From Adiantum capillus-veneris (Eukaryota; Streptophyta; Polypodiopsida; Polypodiales; Pteridaceae): a stretch of 64,000 nucleotides of DNA. Numbering within the stretch: the first letter of the stretch is position 1; each line of letters starts with the position of its first letter. The notes below the pieces were generated by a model, which was not told where the DNA came from, searched no databases, and saw only the letters and a program-made list of their open reading frames with translations. The translations under genes and the position numbers were made by a program. Shown here piece after piece: positions 1-12,306 of the stretch. The stretch spans positions 147,231,850 through 147,295,849 of the forward strand of contig CM043949.1 in the NCBI GenBank assembly GCA_014529385.2. Reading direction: 5' to 3'.

Positions 1-1191
1 CCTCATTAACCTTGCTTCACACTGGCTAAACCAAACTCCTTGAGTTCGTAGACCATGTTGTATCACATGTGACAATATGTGCCAAAGAAATCCCTACATA
101 TTTGCTCCTACATGACCTTGTCATGTCTTGTAAAGAGCAAAATGAATGAAAACATAGAAGTTTATGCATCTTACTTGGAAAAGTAAACAAAAACATATTC
201 AAAAAAGAAATAAAAAAAATCAAATGTGTACGTGGAGAGTGAACATAGCGTTCACTTACCCGTAGTCAAGTGTACCTACCCAAATTTCGCGCTTGCAAAG
301 CCATAGAAACACTAACAAAAAATTAGTGAAATTCAAGTAGTATTGTACATGTAACCCTGGGTGTTACCTTTGCAATTGAAACCCCTTGGTTAAAATCTAC
401 ATTGTCCAACTCCTTGGTTAGACTTTGTAAGGAAACTCCTCAACTAGTATCCAATAGTAATTGAAGTCAACTCTGGAAGTTGAAATTGTCTACTACCCCT
501 TGGCAGCTTGTGGACTTCTTTCCTTGAAAGTGCAAGTGTGAAGGTTCCAAGAATTGACCATCAACACTTAATAAGTGATTTAGTAATCACGAGTTGGGTC
601 TTACCCCAAAACTTTACTCGTATAGACACTCTTAGTGCTATAGATAAAATAGGAGATCCACTCAAGTTGGAATCATATTCACAACTGTATCTTTTCTAGA
701 CTCGAAAATCCATAATTTGGGTTTTTATGAACATCCATGCTGTCTGAAATACTAGCTTCATCTATACATCTGGGTAGAGATAAGCCTTTACAAATTTAAG
801 ATGTTCAAAAATTCAACTTGATCTTCACACTTAAAGTATGTAGTGCTAAAATAATACCCAAAAAATTAGTAATGGTAAGACTCTTGCTTGTCCATTATAA
901 TAGATGGGTATGCAACTGGAGAGATTGTTTGATCTTGAAATCAATCACTGATGGATTACAAATAGATGGATCTTAGCCATTTCCAAATAGATGGCTCTTA
1001 GACCTTTGAAAATAGATGGCTCTTAGCCCTTCTTCTTACTATATTGACATAAAAAGATTTTAGTAAAATCATGCCTAGTTTCACTTTTTCCATAGAGAAT
1101 TATGCTAGGCTGAGAAAAATCCCTTATTCCACTGTGTTGTATGTCCCATGTGTATGTCTCTGTGTAGACAATGGCTGTGTTGTAGCTTATT
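1..1191. other. Unassigned flank
   Basis: Both strands were read and no gene, conserved protein motif or transposon end could be supported. Only short, unconvincing ORFs occur. The single visible structure is the short tandem repeat near its right end, listed separately. Confidence 0.5.
960..1030. repeat. Short tandem repeat, about 25 bp x 3
   Basis: The phrase AATAGATGG(A/C)TCTTAG recurs three times at roughly 25-bp spacing with small changes. It is a local minisatellite with no visible coding role. Confidence 0.6.
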
Positions 1192-1196
1192 CTATA

Positions 1197-1764
1197 TGTT
1201 AGGAAATAAGACGTAGCTAAATAGATAATTGAGTAGATTACTTAATGGAGAGAGACAGATTTACATACACGAGATTATAGAGTAGAGAGAGAGTACACAC
1301 GATATACGTGGTTCACACAACGTGGGCTACGTCCACGGGAAAGCAGCCACTCAATGGCTTTAGTACTTCAAAACAAGAAGTAGTTTACAAAGGGATTATA
1401 CCCTTAATGGAGCTCCCGCCTTGCTGCACTCACCACCTCACACTCACCTTGTTGCATCAACTTCACACTATGAAATGTGTGTAGAAATGGCCTCCTTTTA
1501 TAGGCCAAAAGGGCTACCCTCTTATGAGAGGCAGCCATATGTAGCCGCCCTTGTGCGAATAAGTCCAAATCGGACCCTCCAATCCGCCCATGTGTGGCCG
1601 CCCGAGGCCTCTAAAGTTGCCCCTGATTCTTGTCCGTGAAAATTTTGGTTTCCGGTGAGTGATTTTCTTTCATGCACGATGGCTTCTCCTCATAATGGGG
1701 GCCTTACAAATGTGCGCTTTTACCACAAAAAATTACAAGGGTAAATCAGGCTCCATACTTAACA
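1197..1764 (-). repeat. Copia 3' LTR (568 bp)
   Basis: It is a direct repeat of 5777-6623 with matching TG...CA ends. A TATA box, TATAAAAG on the minus strand, lies at 1495-1502. Compared with the right LTR it has only a short GA run near 1290 and lacks the 230-bp GGCCACC-rich block. Confidence 0.93.
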
Positions 1765-1776
1765 ATCTCCCACTTG
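1765..1776 (-). other. Copia polypurine tract
   Basis: On the minus strand AAGTGGGAGAT directly precedes the 3' LTR. This is the usual plus-strand primer form for plant copia elements and confirms the element's orientation. Confidence 0.85.
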
Positions 1777-1824
1777 GAGACTGATCTCCAAACCAAACCT
1801 GTGACTGCTTTCCATCCTGGCTTC

Positions 1825-2187
1825 TTATCCTTGAATGCCGATTGAAGATGAGAAAAAGCTCAACTTCTCCTTGTTGCCTACCTTTGTAAACATGTCTGCA
1901 GGATTTTCACTTGTATGCACCTTTCCTAGCTTTAGCCGTCCCTCTTCCAAAAGAGTGCGTATGAAGTGATATCTCACCTCAATGTGCTTTGTCCTTGAAT
2001 GAAAGGCTGAGTTCTTCGCAAGATGGATAGCGCTTTGGCTATCACTGTACAAGACACAATTGTCTTGTTTGAATCCAAGCTCTTCTAAGAACCTGTGAAG
2101 CCACATAAGTTCTTTGCTTGCCTCCGTCATTGCTACATACTCTGCTTCCGTGGTAGAAAGTGAAACCACTTTCTGCAGCTTTGAAGC
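1825..2187 (-). pseudogene. Copia RNase H domain
   Basis: The frame carries the hallmark SLSTTEAEYVAM motif followed by the SQSAIHLAKN and TKHIEVRYHFIR motifs of copia RNase H. It ends close to the 3' LTR as expected for the C terminus of the polyprotein. It is cut off from the reverse transcriptase by one in-frame TGA at 2188-2190, where the family normally has tryptophan (WKSKLQ context). Apart from that stop the frame continues unbroken across the junction. Confidence 0.9.
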
Positions 2188-3264
2188 TCAGCTTACTGCT
2201 GTGCCTCCAACCATGAACACATAGCCAGTAGTGCTCCTTTGAGTATCTTTGTCACCTGCCATATCTGCATCAGCATACCCTTCTAGAAAAATATCAGTTC
2301 CTCCAAAATACAAAGCATTTGTTGTTGTCCCTTTTAGATACCTAAGTATCCACTTCACAGCTTGCCAATGCTCTTTACCTGGGTTGTCCATGAACCTACT
2401 CACAACTCCCACTGCATGTGCAATGTCTGGCCTTGTCGAGACCATAGCATACATTAGAGAACCTACCGCTGCAGCATATGGAACTTTAGACATATAGGCT
2501 AGCTCCTCTTGTGTCTTTGGACACATATCCTTCATTAGTTTAAAATGACCAGCCAAAGGTGTAGAAACTCGTTTTGCATTTTGCATTGCAAACCTTTCTA
2601 GTACCTTCTTGATGTAATCTTCTTGAGATAGCTTTATTGTCTTCTTCGTCCTGTCCCTTGATATTTTCATACCAAGTATCCTCTTTGCAACACCTAAATC
2701 TTTCATTGAAAAAGATTTAGACAGCTCCTCTTTTAGGTCTTTGATGTCCTGCATGTTAGCACTTGCAATCAGCATGTCATCAACATACAACATTAGGATG
2801 ATGAACATCCCATCTCCCAAATTCTTCGTGTAGACGCAGTGATCCGAGTTGCATCTTGTGAATCCATGATCCAACATCCATCGATCAAACTTCAAGTACC
2901 ATTGTCTTGATGCTTGCTTTAAACCATACAAGCTCTTCTTTAATCTGCAAACCATTTTCTCCTTACCTTTTACTTCATACCCCTTTGGTTGAAGCATGTA
3001 GATTTCCTCCTCTAAGTCACCGTGAGGAAATGCCGTATTTACATCCATTTGCTCGAGATTTAAATCATGAGCAACCACAAGGCTTAAGACAAGCCTAATT
3101 GAGTTCATTTTTACAACAGGAGAAAATATTTCATTGAAGTCAATACCTTTCTTTTGAGAAAACCCTTTTACCACAAGCCTAGACTTGTACCTTTTCTGCC
3201 CACCTTCTTCTTCCTTCAGCTTGTACACCCATTTGTTTTGAAGTGCCCGCTTACCTTTAGGAAA
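2188..3264 (-). pseudogene. Copia reverse transcriptase domain
   Basis: About 346 codons with the ordered copia motifs: KSRLVVKGFSQ, the FSPVVK region, QMDVNTAFPHGDLEEEIYM, KKSLYGLKQASRQWY and the catalytic YVDDM box. It acts in cytoplasmic particles to copy the element's RNA into DNA. The domain itself is intact. It is bounded by a TAG stop on the integrase side (3265-3267) and a TGA on the RNase H side. Because both stops lie in the same frame as the flanking domains, they are point mutations and not frame changes. Confidence 0.93.
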
Positions 3265-4578
3265 CTAAACCAACTCCCATGTTTGGTTGCGATGTAGTGA
3301 GTCCATCTCCACTTGCATGCTCTTCGTCCATTCTTCTTTGGATTCATGTTGCATAGCTTCTTTGTATGATTCCGGCTCTCCAGAATCTGAGATCAAGAGA
3401 TGGTTGAAGGAAGGAACAAACCTTTCTGTAGGTCTACTTGCTCTTGTAGATCTTCGGGGAATAGGTTGAGGCTCCTCATTTGGTTGACGTTGTTGCACAT
3501 TGTCACCGTTTGCAGTCCTTGAGTCTTCACCGTCCTCAAGCTCCATGTACTCATCACCTGTTTCTTTTGTTGGTTTTCGTTCCAAGTAATCTTTGTACAT
3601 ATTTTGTTCGTTAAAAATTACATCCCTACTCCTTACGATTTTACCATCTTCAGGATTCCATAGGCGATACCCAAAGTCACCTTCTCCATAGCCAATGAAG
3701 AAACACTTTTTGGACTTTGCATCTAGCTTTGATCTTAGGCTTCTATCTATGTGCATGAAAGCCTCACACCCAAACACTTTGAGAAATGCATAATTCACCG
3801 GTTTACCTGTCCATGCCTCTTCTAGAACTCCCCCATCCAATGCCGTTGAGGGTGACCGGTTGATTAAGTACACAGACGTACTTACCGCTTCCGCCCAAAG
3901 CTCAAGCGGTAGGCTACCATATAGCCGCATGCTTCGTGCTCGCTCCATGATTGTCCTGTTCATCCTTTCCGAAATCCCATTTTGTTGAGGTGTCCTTGGG
4001 GTTGTCCTTTGCGTCCGAATTCCATTGCTAGCACAAAAGCTTTCAAAAGCTTGGCTGCAATATTCACCTCCATTGTCGGATCTGAGGCATTTAACCTTGG
4101 TACCTGTTTCATTCTCCGCAAAGGCTTTCCATCTTTGAAATATGGAAAATACATCGGATTTATTATTCATGACATAAACCCATGTTTTTCTAGTCGCATC
4201 CTCTATGAATGTTACATAGTACAATGAGCCACCAAGTGATGGTGTACTTGCAGGACCCCAAACATCAGAATGAACCAACTCAAGTTTTTTATTTTTTCTT
4301 TCATTTCCTGATTTTTGAAATTTTACCCTCTTTTGTTTACCATAAACACAATCTTCACAGAACTCTAAGTCCACTTCTTTCAAACCTGGTAGAAGCTTCT
4401 TTGTTTGAAGGATTTGCATTTCTTTGGTACTCATATGCCCAAGTCGATAGTGCCACACCGCACTATCAACTTCTGTAGTTGCTGCACAAGCTGAAGGTTG
4501 CGTGCTAACAGTACACAAGTAAAGTGTACCGACCTTTTCTCCCTTGCAACCACCAAAGATCCCTTTGAGATCTTCCAC
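3265..4578 (-). pseudogene. Copia GAG-pre-integrase and integrase
   Basis: The N-terminal part shows the zinc-binding pattern H-x-R-L-G-H...C-x2-C (WHYRLGHMSTKEMQ, then EDCVYGKQ). The DDE catalytic core follows: D in HSDVWGP, D in SDNGGEY, and E in QQNGISERMN. The role is insertion of the cDNA into the host chromosome. The frame overlaps the gag-protease frame (4431-5396) because of a one-base deletion near 4545; in the homologous stretch the protein match jumps frame there. It ends in an in-frame TAG at 3265-3267. Confidence 0.93.
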
Positions 4579-5396
4579 CGTTTGTTTCCGAATGCAATGT
4601 TGTGACCTTCATCGTCCAGTTGTCCTGTAGAGATCAAATTTTTGCGAAGAGAAGGAACATGCCTAACATCTTTAAGCTTCCATTCATTTCCGTTAGCAGT
4701 TTTGACAGAAACTATACCTTTGCCGACAATCTCACAAGCTTCATCATCTCCCAAGTATACATACCCAAAATTACCTTTGGTGTAATCTTGGAAATGTTGC
4801 TTGTGTGGTGTCACATGGAATGAAACCCCGGAATCTACGATCCAGGAATTAGACACATTGTCTAATGAGAGAATTAGAGCATCTTGCTCTACTTTACCTG
4901 CCACATTGGCCTCCGATGTTGGCTTGTTGTCTTGAGACTCAGTCTCCTTCTTCTTCTTGGACCAGCAATCCTTCTTGAAGTGGCCCTTCTTGCCGCAATT
5001 CCAACATTCAAGAACTGACTTTGTGCATGACTTGCTCCGTCTTGAGCGATCACGACCCTTTTGGATTTTGAACCTCTCCTTAGGCCTTCCTCTTGTTTCC
5101 ACTGACAATGCAGCACTTGATGATTCTTCTGTGCTTATCCTTCGTATTTCCTCGCTTAGGAGAACACCCACAACATCATCAAACTTAAGAGTATTTGTAC
5201 TAGAGATAGAATTACTTACAGCCATCACAAGGCTGTCCCAACTATCCGGTAGAGATGATAGTATAAGGAGAGCTCGCACTTCGTCATCGAAATTTATTTT
5301 CACCGATCGAAGTTGACTTATGTTTGTGTTAAAGTCATTTAGGTGTTCTGCAACTGAACCATTCTCTGCCATCTTTAGATTGAACAAGCGCTTCAT
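4431..5396 (-). pseudogene. Copia gag C-terminal part and protease
   Basis: Contains the UBN2-type gag core, a CCHC zinc knuckle (CWNCGKKGHFKKDC) and the aspartic protease site IVDSGVSFH, which has V where plant copia proteases usually have A. Gag forms the particle and the knuckle binds RNA; the protease cleaves the polyprotein. The last 40 or so codons are out of frame with the family because of the frameshift near 4545, so the true domain ends there and continues in the integrase frame. Confidence 0.9.
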
Positions 5397-5716
5397 AAGA
5401 AATACCTTATTGGATGCTGATGGTTTCTCGTAGAGTCGTCAAGTGACTTCATCAAGTCCTCCGTGGTATTCATCTTCGAAACATTGAAGGCCACCGTTGA
5501 CGCCAAGCTTAACCGGATTGTTCCCAGTGCCTTTCGATCAAGGACAATCCATGCTTCATCTCCCATTGTTGCGGGCTTCTTCGCAAGAACGCCTAGTGGC
5601 AAATAGAGGTCCTTCTGGTAGAGATAGTCTTCAATCTGCATCTTCCAATATTGGCAGTTTTTACCGTTGAACTTCTCAATCTTGAGCTTCCTTCCTCCGC
5701 CATAACTCCCACTCAA
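5393..5716 (-). pseudogene. Copia gag N-terminal part
   Basis: The opening KIEKFNGKNCQYWKMQIEDYL is the usual start of plant copia gag. A one-base change near 5430 shifts the frame, after which the gag core continues in the next frame. No ATG exists at the expected start, where a TTG stands, so the initiation codon may also have been lost. The segment lies just inside the primer-binding site, as expected. Confidence 0.88.
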
Positions 5717-5762
5717 TTCAAGGAATCCTTTCCTTGAGATAATTTAGCTACGAGCAAACCTT

Positions 5763-5774
5763 GCTCTGATACCA
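5763..5774 (-). other. Copia primer-binding site
   Basis: TGGTATCAGAGC on the minus strand, two bases from the LTR edge. It is the standard plant primer-binding site complementary to the 3' end of initiator methionine tRNA. Confidence 0.95.
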
Positions 5775-5776
5775 GT

Positions 5777-5860
5777 TGTTAGGAAATAAGACGTAGCTAA
5801 ATAGATAATTGAGTAGATTACTTAATGGAGAGAGACAGATTTACATACACGAGATTATAG

Positions 5861-5923
<63 letters not shown>

Positions 5924-6623
5924 CACGATATACGTGGTTCACCCAATGTGGGCTACGTCCACGGGAAAGCAGCCACTCAATGGCTTTAGTACTTCAAAAC
6001 AAGAAGTAGTTTACAAAGGGATTATACCCTTAATGGAGCTCCCGCCTTGCTGCACTCATCACCTCACACTCACCTTGTTGCATCAACTTCACACTATGAA
6101 ATGTGTGTAGAAATGGCCTCCTTTTATAGGCCAAAAGGGCTGTCCTCTTATGAGAGGCAGCCATGTGTAGCCGCCCTTGTGAGAATAAGTCCAAATCGGA
6201 CCCTCCAATCTGCCCATGTGTGGCCGCGCTTGAGAAGACAAGTCCGCTTTTGAATTTGGCCACCGGCCATTGAATTCGGCCACCAGCCACCACCGGCCAT
6301 TTACTTTCGACCACCGGCCACCGGCCATTGACTACCGGCCACCGGCCAACCGACCGGTTGTTTTCCGACCACTTTCCGGCCGTCATCCGGCCATAATATT
6401 CCGGCGAGAAGAAATATTCTGGCGAAAAGAAATATTCGGGCGAAAAAGAAATATTCCGGCGAAAAAGGAATAAAGTTGCCCTTGATTCTTGTCCGTGTTA
6501 ATTTTGGTTTCCGGTGAGTGATATTCCTTCACGCACGATGGCTTCTCCTCATAATGGGGGCCTTACAAATGTGCGCTTTTACCACAGAAAATTACAAGGG
6601 TAAATCAAGCTCCATACTTAACA
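5777..6623 (-). repeat. Copia 5' LTR (847 bp)
   Basis: Direct repeat of 1197-1764, longer by 279 bp. The extra length comes from a GA run at about 5866-5919 and a block at about 6230-6470 absent from the other LTR. A minus-strand TATA box (TATAAAAG, 6121-6128) marks the likely promoter. Confidence 0.93.
6250..6475. repeat. Two minisatellites inside the copia 5' LTR
   Basis: First array (about 6255-6360): repeats of GGCCACCGGCCA with interspersed TTGA or TTTC. Second array (about 6395-6472): units of about 18 bp built on GGCGAAAAGAAATATTC. Both are missing from the partner LTR, which reads straight from the left flank to AAAGTTGCCC. Confidence 0.75.
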
Positions 6624-6628
6624 CTATA

Positions 6629-8578
6629 AACGTATAGCATTGCGCTTATACAACACTCTCGTAGTAGGAGGTACGATTAGCTATAAGATCCACCTACCTT
6701 GTATGTGGTCATGACTGTACCAGGGTGATTTACGTATGCACATTTCCTGTGAATGAAGAAAAATAAAAAATGTTTTAAGACATTAATAACTTATCTTGTC
6801 CTTGATGAAGTAGCTAGTGTTATAGCAAAAGCATATACAATGATGGGTGTCGTATGTCCATCGTACTAGTACGCCATGCATACATATAAAAAAATAGAAA
6901 AATAATCCCTTGGCTTCGATGACAGTCTCAACCATGTGAGTCCCTGGTATACATGCCTTGCACGATTACACTAGCATGGATACATCATATTGTGTCTTTG
7001 CATAGATTGTGAGCTTAGATGTGTGCCATTATCGTTGATCTGAAGTAAATTAATAATACTTTGGCACATAAGAGAATCCTTGCTTCACATGAAGTTTGGC
7101 AAGGCACTTTGCTTTGCACAATTGAGAAATAATTTTCAATAAAAGGTTAAATTAGAGAAGAAACAAGCATAACTTGAAATTTACTATCCTTTCCGCCCAC
7201 TTGTGGCGAGGTTTTTGGTAATTCATAAGTAAGAAGCTCGCTCAAATTTGGCTCATAGCCATATGTACTGCTCGAGTGAGTTAGCATATGTATCATATAT
7301 GGCCTCTTGTGACGTAAAAACATGTAGACATCTTGGCAAATTTCCCACAATTTTGTATGCTCATAGCATATTCCAAATGTGGGAAGTATTTTGTTTTCAT
7401 GATACATCTCAGTAGCCCTACTTTGGATGCTACCATTGCTCATAGCTACAGATACTCTTGCTACCATTGCTCATAGCTACATATACTCTTGCTCATAGAC
7501 AGATGTCATAGCAAAAGAAAGTCGATCTTGTCGAGCATTCACAGATAATCAACCTTGTAGAATTGTACAACGTATGGAAAAAAAAATAAAAAATATTTGT
7601 AAAGTATGTACCTCATACCTGATTGACTTGATTATTATTATCATTGACCATATAGATTTGTCTTGATCGACGGATGTGTAAAAATAGTCTACAAAGAAGC
7701 CATGCCCTAGCAAAATTGCAATTGAAAATACTACATAGAGAAACATCTGTCGGCTTCTCAAGCTGTAACAAGTGGTCCAGGGACTTTCCCGTCTTGATTG
7801 CGGCTCATAGCCATTGCACGTCTTACATGATCAATTAAAAAAAACTCCATACGACACCTTGCCTTTGGAGTAGTTTCTTCTTGTGGTAGTATCAAGTCTA
7901 GCAATAGGGCGTGCCGATCTCCTTGAGATGCTAGAGAGGCGGTTTGTACTCAAGCCATGCCTGATTTGGGTTTGCAAACTAATCATTGGTCCTTGCCAAT
8001 AATATATGCAGTAAAATTTTAATGCTGATGGTAACAGTCACAAGCCGTGCTTGTGCTTGGAGTGCGTAAAGTGCACTGAGAGTGCTTGGTTCATAGGATA
8101 CATCTACTAGTTGCCCTAAGATTTCCTATTTCTGTCTATCAAGAGCCTTGCCCAATTTGAGAACCAGTGAAGGATATACTCGCTTGGTTGTGACCCGCAT
8201 ATCTATCACAATCCACAAACAACACCATGCCTTGCATGGATTTTGCATCAATTAGGTAATTGCCATTGCTCGAAAGTCAAAATTTCTTTGTGCTTTAAAT
8301 TTCTCCTTCCTTGAGAGCTTGATCAAATGTGGTAGTGCTTCTTGGACATGACTGCATGCCTTGAAAGCTCTGCCTTCAAAACAATTGAACTTGCTTGTGA
8401 GACTTTGATTCCAAGTCCTTGCTGCCATTGAATCCAAGGTGTGACCCTGTTGCCCGCATGCCTTGCATGCTTGCCAAGTTTATTTCCAAATTTGATGCTA
8501 ATTTTTACAACCTTGATTTTCTTACTACAACTGGTGATGGGTGGCCAAGCCCCCTTCAATTATTTTAGGGTGGCCAAA
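6629..8578. other. Unassigned spacer between two retrotransposons
   Basis: No gene or transposon protein was recognised. A short direct duplication around CTACCATTGCTCATAGCTAC occurs at about 7430-7485. The remainder is AT-rich single-copy-looking sequence. Confidence 0.5.
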
Positions 8579-8966
8579 TGTAATGTGGCTGCCTCAATGA
8601 AGATTTGTACCCCCGTTCATTAATTCAAGGAGTAGTATCCTAAGCTTGACGTGTTTGTTTCTATAAATTTTGAGTCTAGTTGTAGGTAACAAAATTTGTG
8701 AATCAATGTGTGCATGTGAAGTCACTAAAGAGAGCTTTCTAATGCACCTAACGACGTCCAAAACAAGTTCGGAATGTGCACTTTATCTCACATTTAAGCT
8801 GGCAAATTTTTTTTAATGGAAAAATTGAAGCGTTAAAGGGCCATGCACTCACCTGATCAGGACATGCATAAAACACCCTAGTTAACTAAATTTGAATTTA
8901 GTTAAATGAGAGAGCCCCCTCCTCCTATACCTGACATTTGGCAGATCCTCATCAGCCCTGCCCCCT

Positions 8967-8974
8967 TATATAAA
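8967..8974 (+). promoter_or_regulatory. LTR TATA box
   Basis: TATATAAA followed by GACCTAGCCTCCCCCTC. The same place in the 3' LTR reads AATATAAAG (near 16830). This position inside an LTR is typical for the element's RNA polymerase II promoter. Confidence 0.6.
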
Positions 8975-9076
8975 GACCTAGCCTCCCCCTCACAAGCTAC
9001 CGCACGTTCTCGGGTGGTCCAAGAAGGAAACACTACCGGTTTGCACACAAGTAGACTCTCTCTCGCTCAGGCATAC

Positions 9077-9209
<133 letters not shown>

Positions 9210-10504
9210 ATCTCTTTGGAGCTAGAGGAAGTTCGCGTGGAGAACACACTCATGACGAATGAGGCGACGCACGAGCGACAAAAGAGGCAAAGATAACGTG
9301 CAAACGAAGCGATGAGGGAAGCTACTCATTTAATTAGAGGTATATTTCTAGTTAAATTTTTGCACATATTCTAAGAGAGACTCTCTCTCTCATCTCTCTC
9401 ATCATTTTCTCTCTCTATAATTTTTTGTAACCTTTCATGCTATGTAACATGCAACTCTTGCATGCATGATTCTCACATACATAAAACCTCTGATGAGAAT
9501 CTCTAAAAATTACCAAAATTTCGCATGCATGCTCATTACGCTCTCATACTTGCTCTATCTGTGCACGCATGGACTAGAAATGCATGTATCATCAAGCGAA
9601 TTGAACATAATCATTCATGAGTCATTAGACTCAATTAATTAGAAATTAGACACTATAAAATCAGGTAACAACATAAATTGTAATAATCAATAGCTAACTA
9701 AGGGTTACATACGCATTTGATTGAAGTTTTTGTATCACTGAGATTATAATTGTTAAGATTATTTCTAGCATAAAAAATATTAAATGTGATTTTTTTAAAT
9801 TTTAAAATATATTTTATAGTTTTTGCAAAATACTTTTAGGCAAAAATAAATAGGATTTACATTAAAAATAAGTAATTTTAGTCTATAAAAATTAGGAAAA
9901 ATTAGTAAATAAATTAAATATTTTTTCAAAATTTTTAACAAAACTTCTTAAGACTTGTTTCATCTCTAGAAATTGTTTTGTGATTTTTATGGGCATGCAT
10001 AATTTTTAATAAATAAATTTCTATCAAATTACATACAAAAATCAAATTTTCAAGTAATTTTTGGGAGAATTAGGGCCACTAGACCCTAGAACTTAAGGTT
10101 AATAAACTATTTGGATGTTGAATGAACAAGCCCTTTGACTTGCGCTTAGCACGAGGAACTTTGCTACTAATTTTAATCTTTGAGTTGCGATGGCCCTGAA
10201 AGTCGCAAAGAAGAACAATGATGGAGCCGGCCCAAACCATGCTCGAATAGCCAAAGAAAACAAGCCAATGCAGCACATAAATCCAAATCAGATACTAGTT
10301 ATTTGAAAATTTATGCGTAGTAGATAAACATGACTTAGATGAGCTTAGGAAACGATAAGAAAAACACTGGCTGTGTAAACCAAAACACATGCTTTGTTTA
10401 TAGAAACATAAATAGGAATTACTATCTTTCTGTTAAAGATATTGTTTGCGTCAAGTTTGGGTGAAAGAGAATTGGATTGCATTTTTGGAATAGAGACTAA
10501 ATAA

Positions 10505-10645
10505 ATTGGATGGCATCTTGATGCCGCGTTGGTGCGCGATGCGGGTTGGTGCCCATGCCATATTGGTGCGCGATGCAGGTTGGTGCCCATGCTGCATTGC
10601 TGCACAATGCCGTGTTGGTGCACGATGCCGGGTTGGTGCTTGAAG
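10505..10645 (+). repeat. LTR minisatellite based on GTTGGTGC
   Basis: Five to six imperfect units of about 25-30 bp containing GTTGGTGC(A/G)CGATGC or GTTGGTGCCCATGC. The 3' LTR (about 18165-18240) has fewer units, so the array has changed in length since insertion. Confidence 0.75.
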
Positions 10646-11289
10646 AGGCTTGTTGTCCTGAACTGAATACTTGATTATAAATTAAAAAACCTTTGTACAA
10701 AGGCTCTATTGGTATAGAGGAAAATCTAGTTGTTGCAGGTCGGCTGTGATCAACCCCCATTAAGTTGAATAAGTAGGCTGTTTTTAGCAGAATTGTCTGA
10801 TGAAAGACTGTCTTGGTGATGTTTGAAAATATAATCATTAGAATGAAAATTGTGTGGAAACTTAATCAAGGAATTTCTTGTAAATGTTTCATAGTGCGGT
10901 AGTAATTAGGAAACAAAGAAACGGGTTTGTGGGGTGGAAAGCGGGGATTGGTCTCGAACAAATCGTTAGATGGGTGGACCTGATAAGTGCTTTTACGAAC
11001 GTGGACTTAAATGACAATAGATAACAAAGAACTAAGTCCCAACCTTAGGGGATCAACTAACAGCTATGCCTAACACCCGATGAGGAAAAAAGAATCAGGC
11101 TATGAACCAAGGGTTCTAGTTATTTGCGATTCCAAAACGGATAAGCAACCCCTTTTAGGGTGACCACGCTAAAAGATATGTAAGTTAGGGTAGCTCACTT
11201 GATAGTTCCTCCGCTTTGCATTGTAGAGTCAAAGTGTATGTGTTGAGCTCTTCCAGTCACCAATCTTAGACGGCCGGGGACGTTACAGG

Positions 11290-11302
11290 TGGTATCAGAG
11301 CC
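11290..11302 (+). other. Chromovirus primer-binding site
   Basis: TGGTATCAGAGCC, two bases after the LTR end; matches initiator methionine tRNA. Confidence 0.93.
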
Positions 11303-12306
11303 TAGGTTAACGATAGGATGTAGATAGAAAGGCATTATGTTAATAAATACTATTAGCTACTTATGTTTTCTAAATTACTCTAGTGAATTGATTTCGTATT
11401 TTTACGCATATATATAACACGTTTCAGGATCAGCATGAGGCATACATGCGATATTAAGTATTCAACATCATGTATCTGACTGCGTGCCAATCAAACGACT
11501 ACAAATTTTGAAAAATAGTAATGAGGATTCTAGAAGTATTGACCACTTTACATTTTACCATGATCCAACAAGGATGGTACAGAAACTGGTGGGTTCGTGG
11601 AGGCACTTTCACCATTAGGACCGTAACCTTAGGCAATTTGAGGAATGATCTTCGCCACCTCAAATGGTGTGAAGAGCTGAAGCTGGCCCATTAGTATATC
11701 TTTTGGCCAACCAACTTCAGGACAATGATCGCAGGCGGAATCGTTAACTTGCACCAATGGGTCTATGACAAGGTCATTACATCCGTTCCATAAGATAGAG
11801 TGGTTGTTATGGGGAGAAATAGCCACTTCTCGGGCAAGGGATGGATGACCGGATTACCGCAACTCCTCGCCATATATGGATTCCTAGCCCCTGTTGGAGA
11901 ACCCCCATGTTTCTATCTAAAGAGCACACAAGAATAGCATGGTTATGATTATACGCCAGAAAATTAAACTTATTATTAAAATTTTGTACTAAGTTCATGG
12001 ACCCCATCGTTGTAAAAGGTTCTTACATAAATAAAAGACATCAATTTCCCTCGTATATTGTCTCTCATATGGTGATAAGTGGTTTACTTTTGAGCTTGTT
12101 GGGATTTGGTGATCCTTGTATGTTTTAAGATAGTCGTTGGTGCGACTAATGTTGCGGGATGAAAGCCTGTTAATGCATGTGAAATGATAGATCAAGCTCT
12201 AGTAAAATTTTCACGTCATTGATGGTCAATTTTCAAAAGTGATTAATGGATAACCAGTTGAAGATAGACTTGACTTCTATCTTGTGTAGCAGAACCAAGG
12301 ACAAAT
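11303..12306 (+). other. Untranslated leader of the chromovirus
   Basis: About 1 kb between primer site and gag without any recognisable domain. The short minus-strand ORFs here have no family resemblance and are taken as chance. Confidence 0.6.

Larger units (their letters stand above)
1197..6623 (-). mobile_element. Ty1/copia LTR retrotransposon, full structure, coding region broken
   Basis: Seen: two direct LTRs beginning TGTTAGG and ending CTTAACA on the plus strand. They are flanked by a perfect 5-bp duplication CTATA at 1192-1196 and 6624-6628. The primer-binding site and polypurine tract sit next to the inner LTR edges in minus-strand orientation. Coding order on the minus strand is gag, protease, integrase, reverse transcriptase, RNase H, which defines copia. 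The protein resembles the Tnt1/Tork side of plant copia; that placement is inference. The reading frame has two frameshifts and two in-frame stops, so this copy cannot make a full polyprotein. The LTRs differ greatly in length (568 versus 847 bp), mainly through microsatellite growth and a 230-bp block present only in the right LTR. Confidence 0.95.

Noticed and set aside
960-1030. CRISPR-like or regulatory interpretation of the 25-bp repeats
   Set aside because: Three imperfect contiguous units without spacers; ordinary minisatellite in a plant genome.
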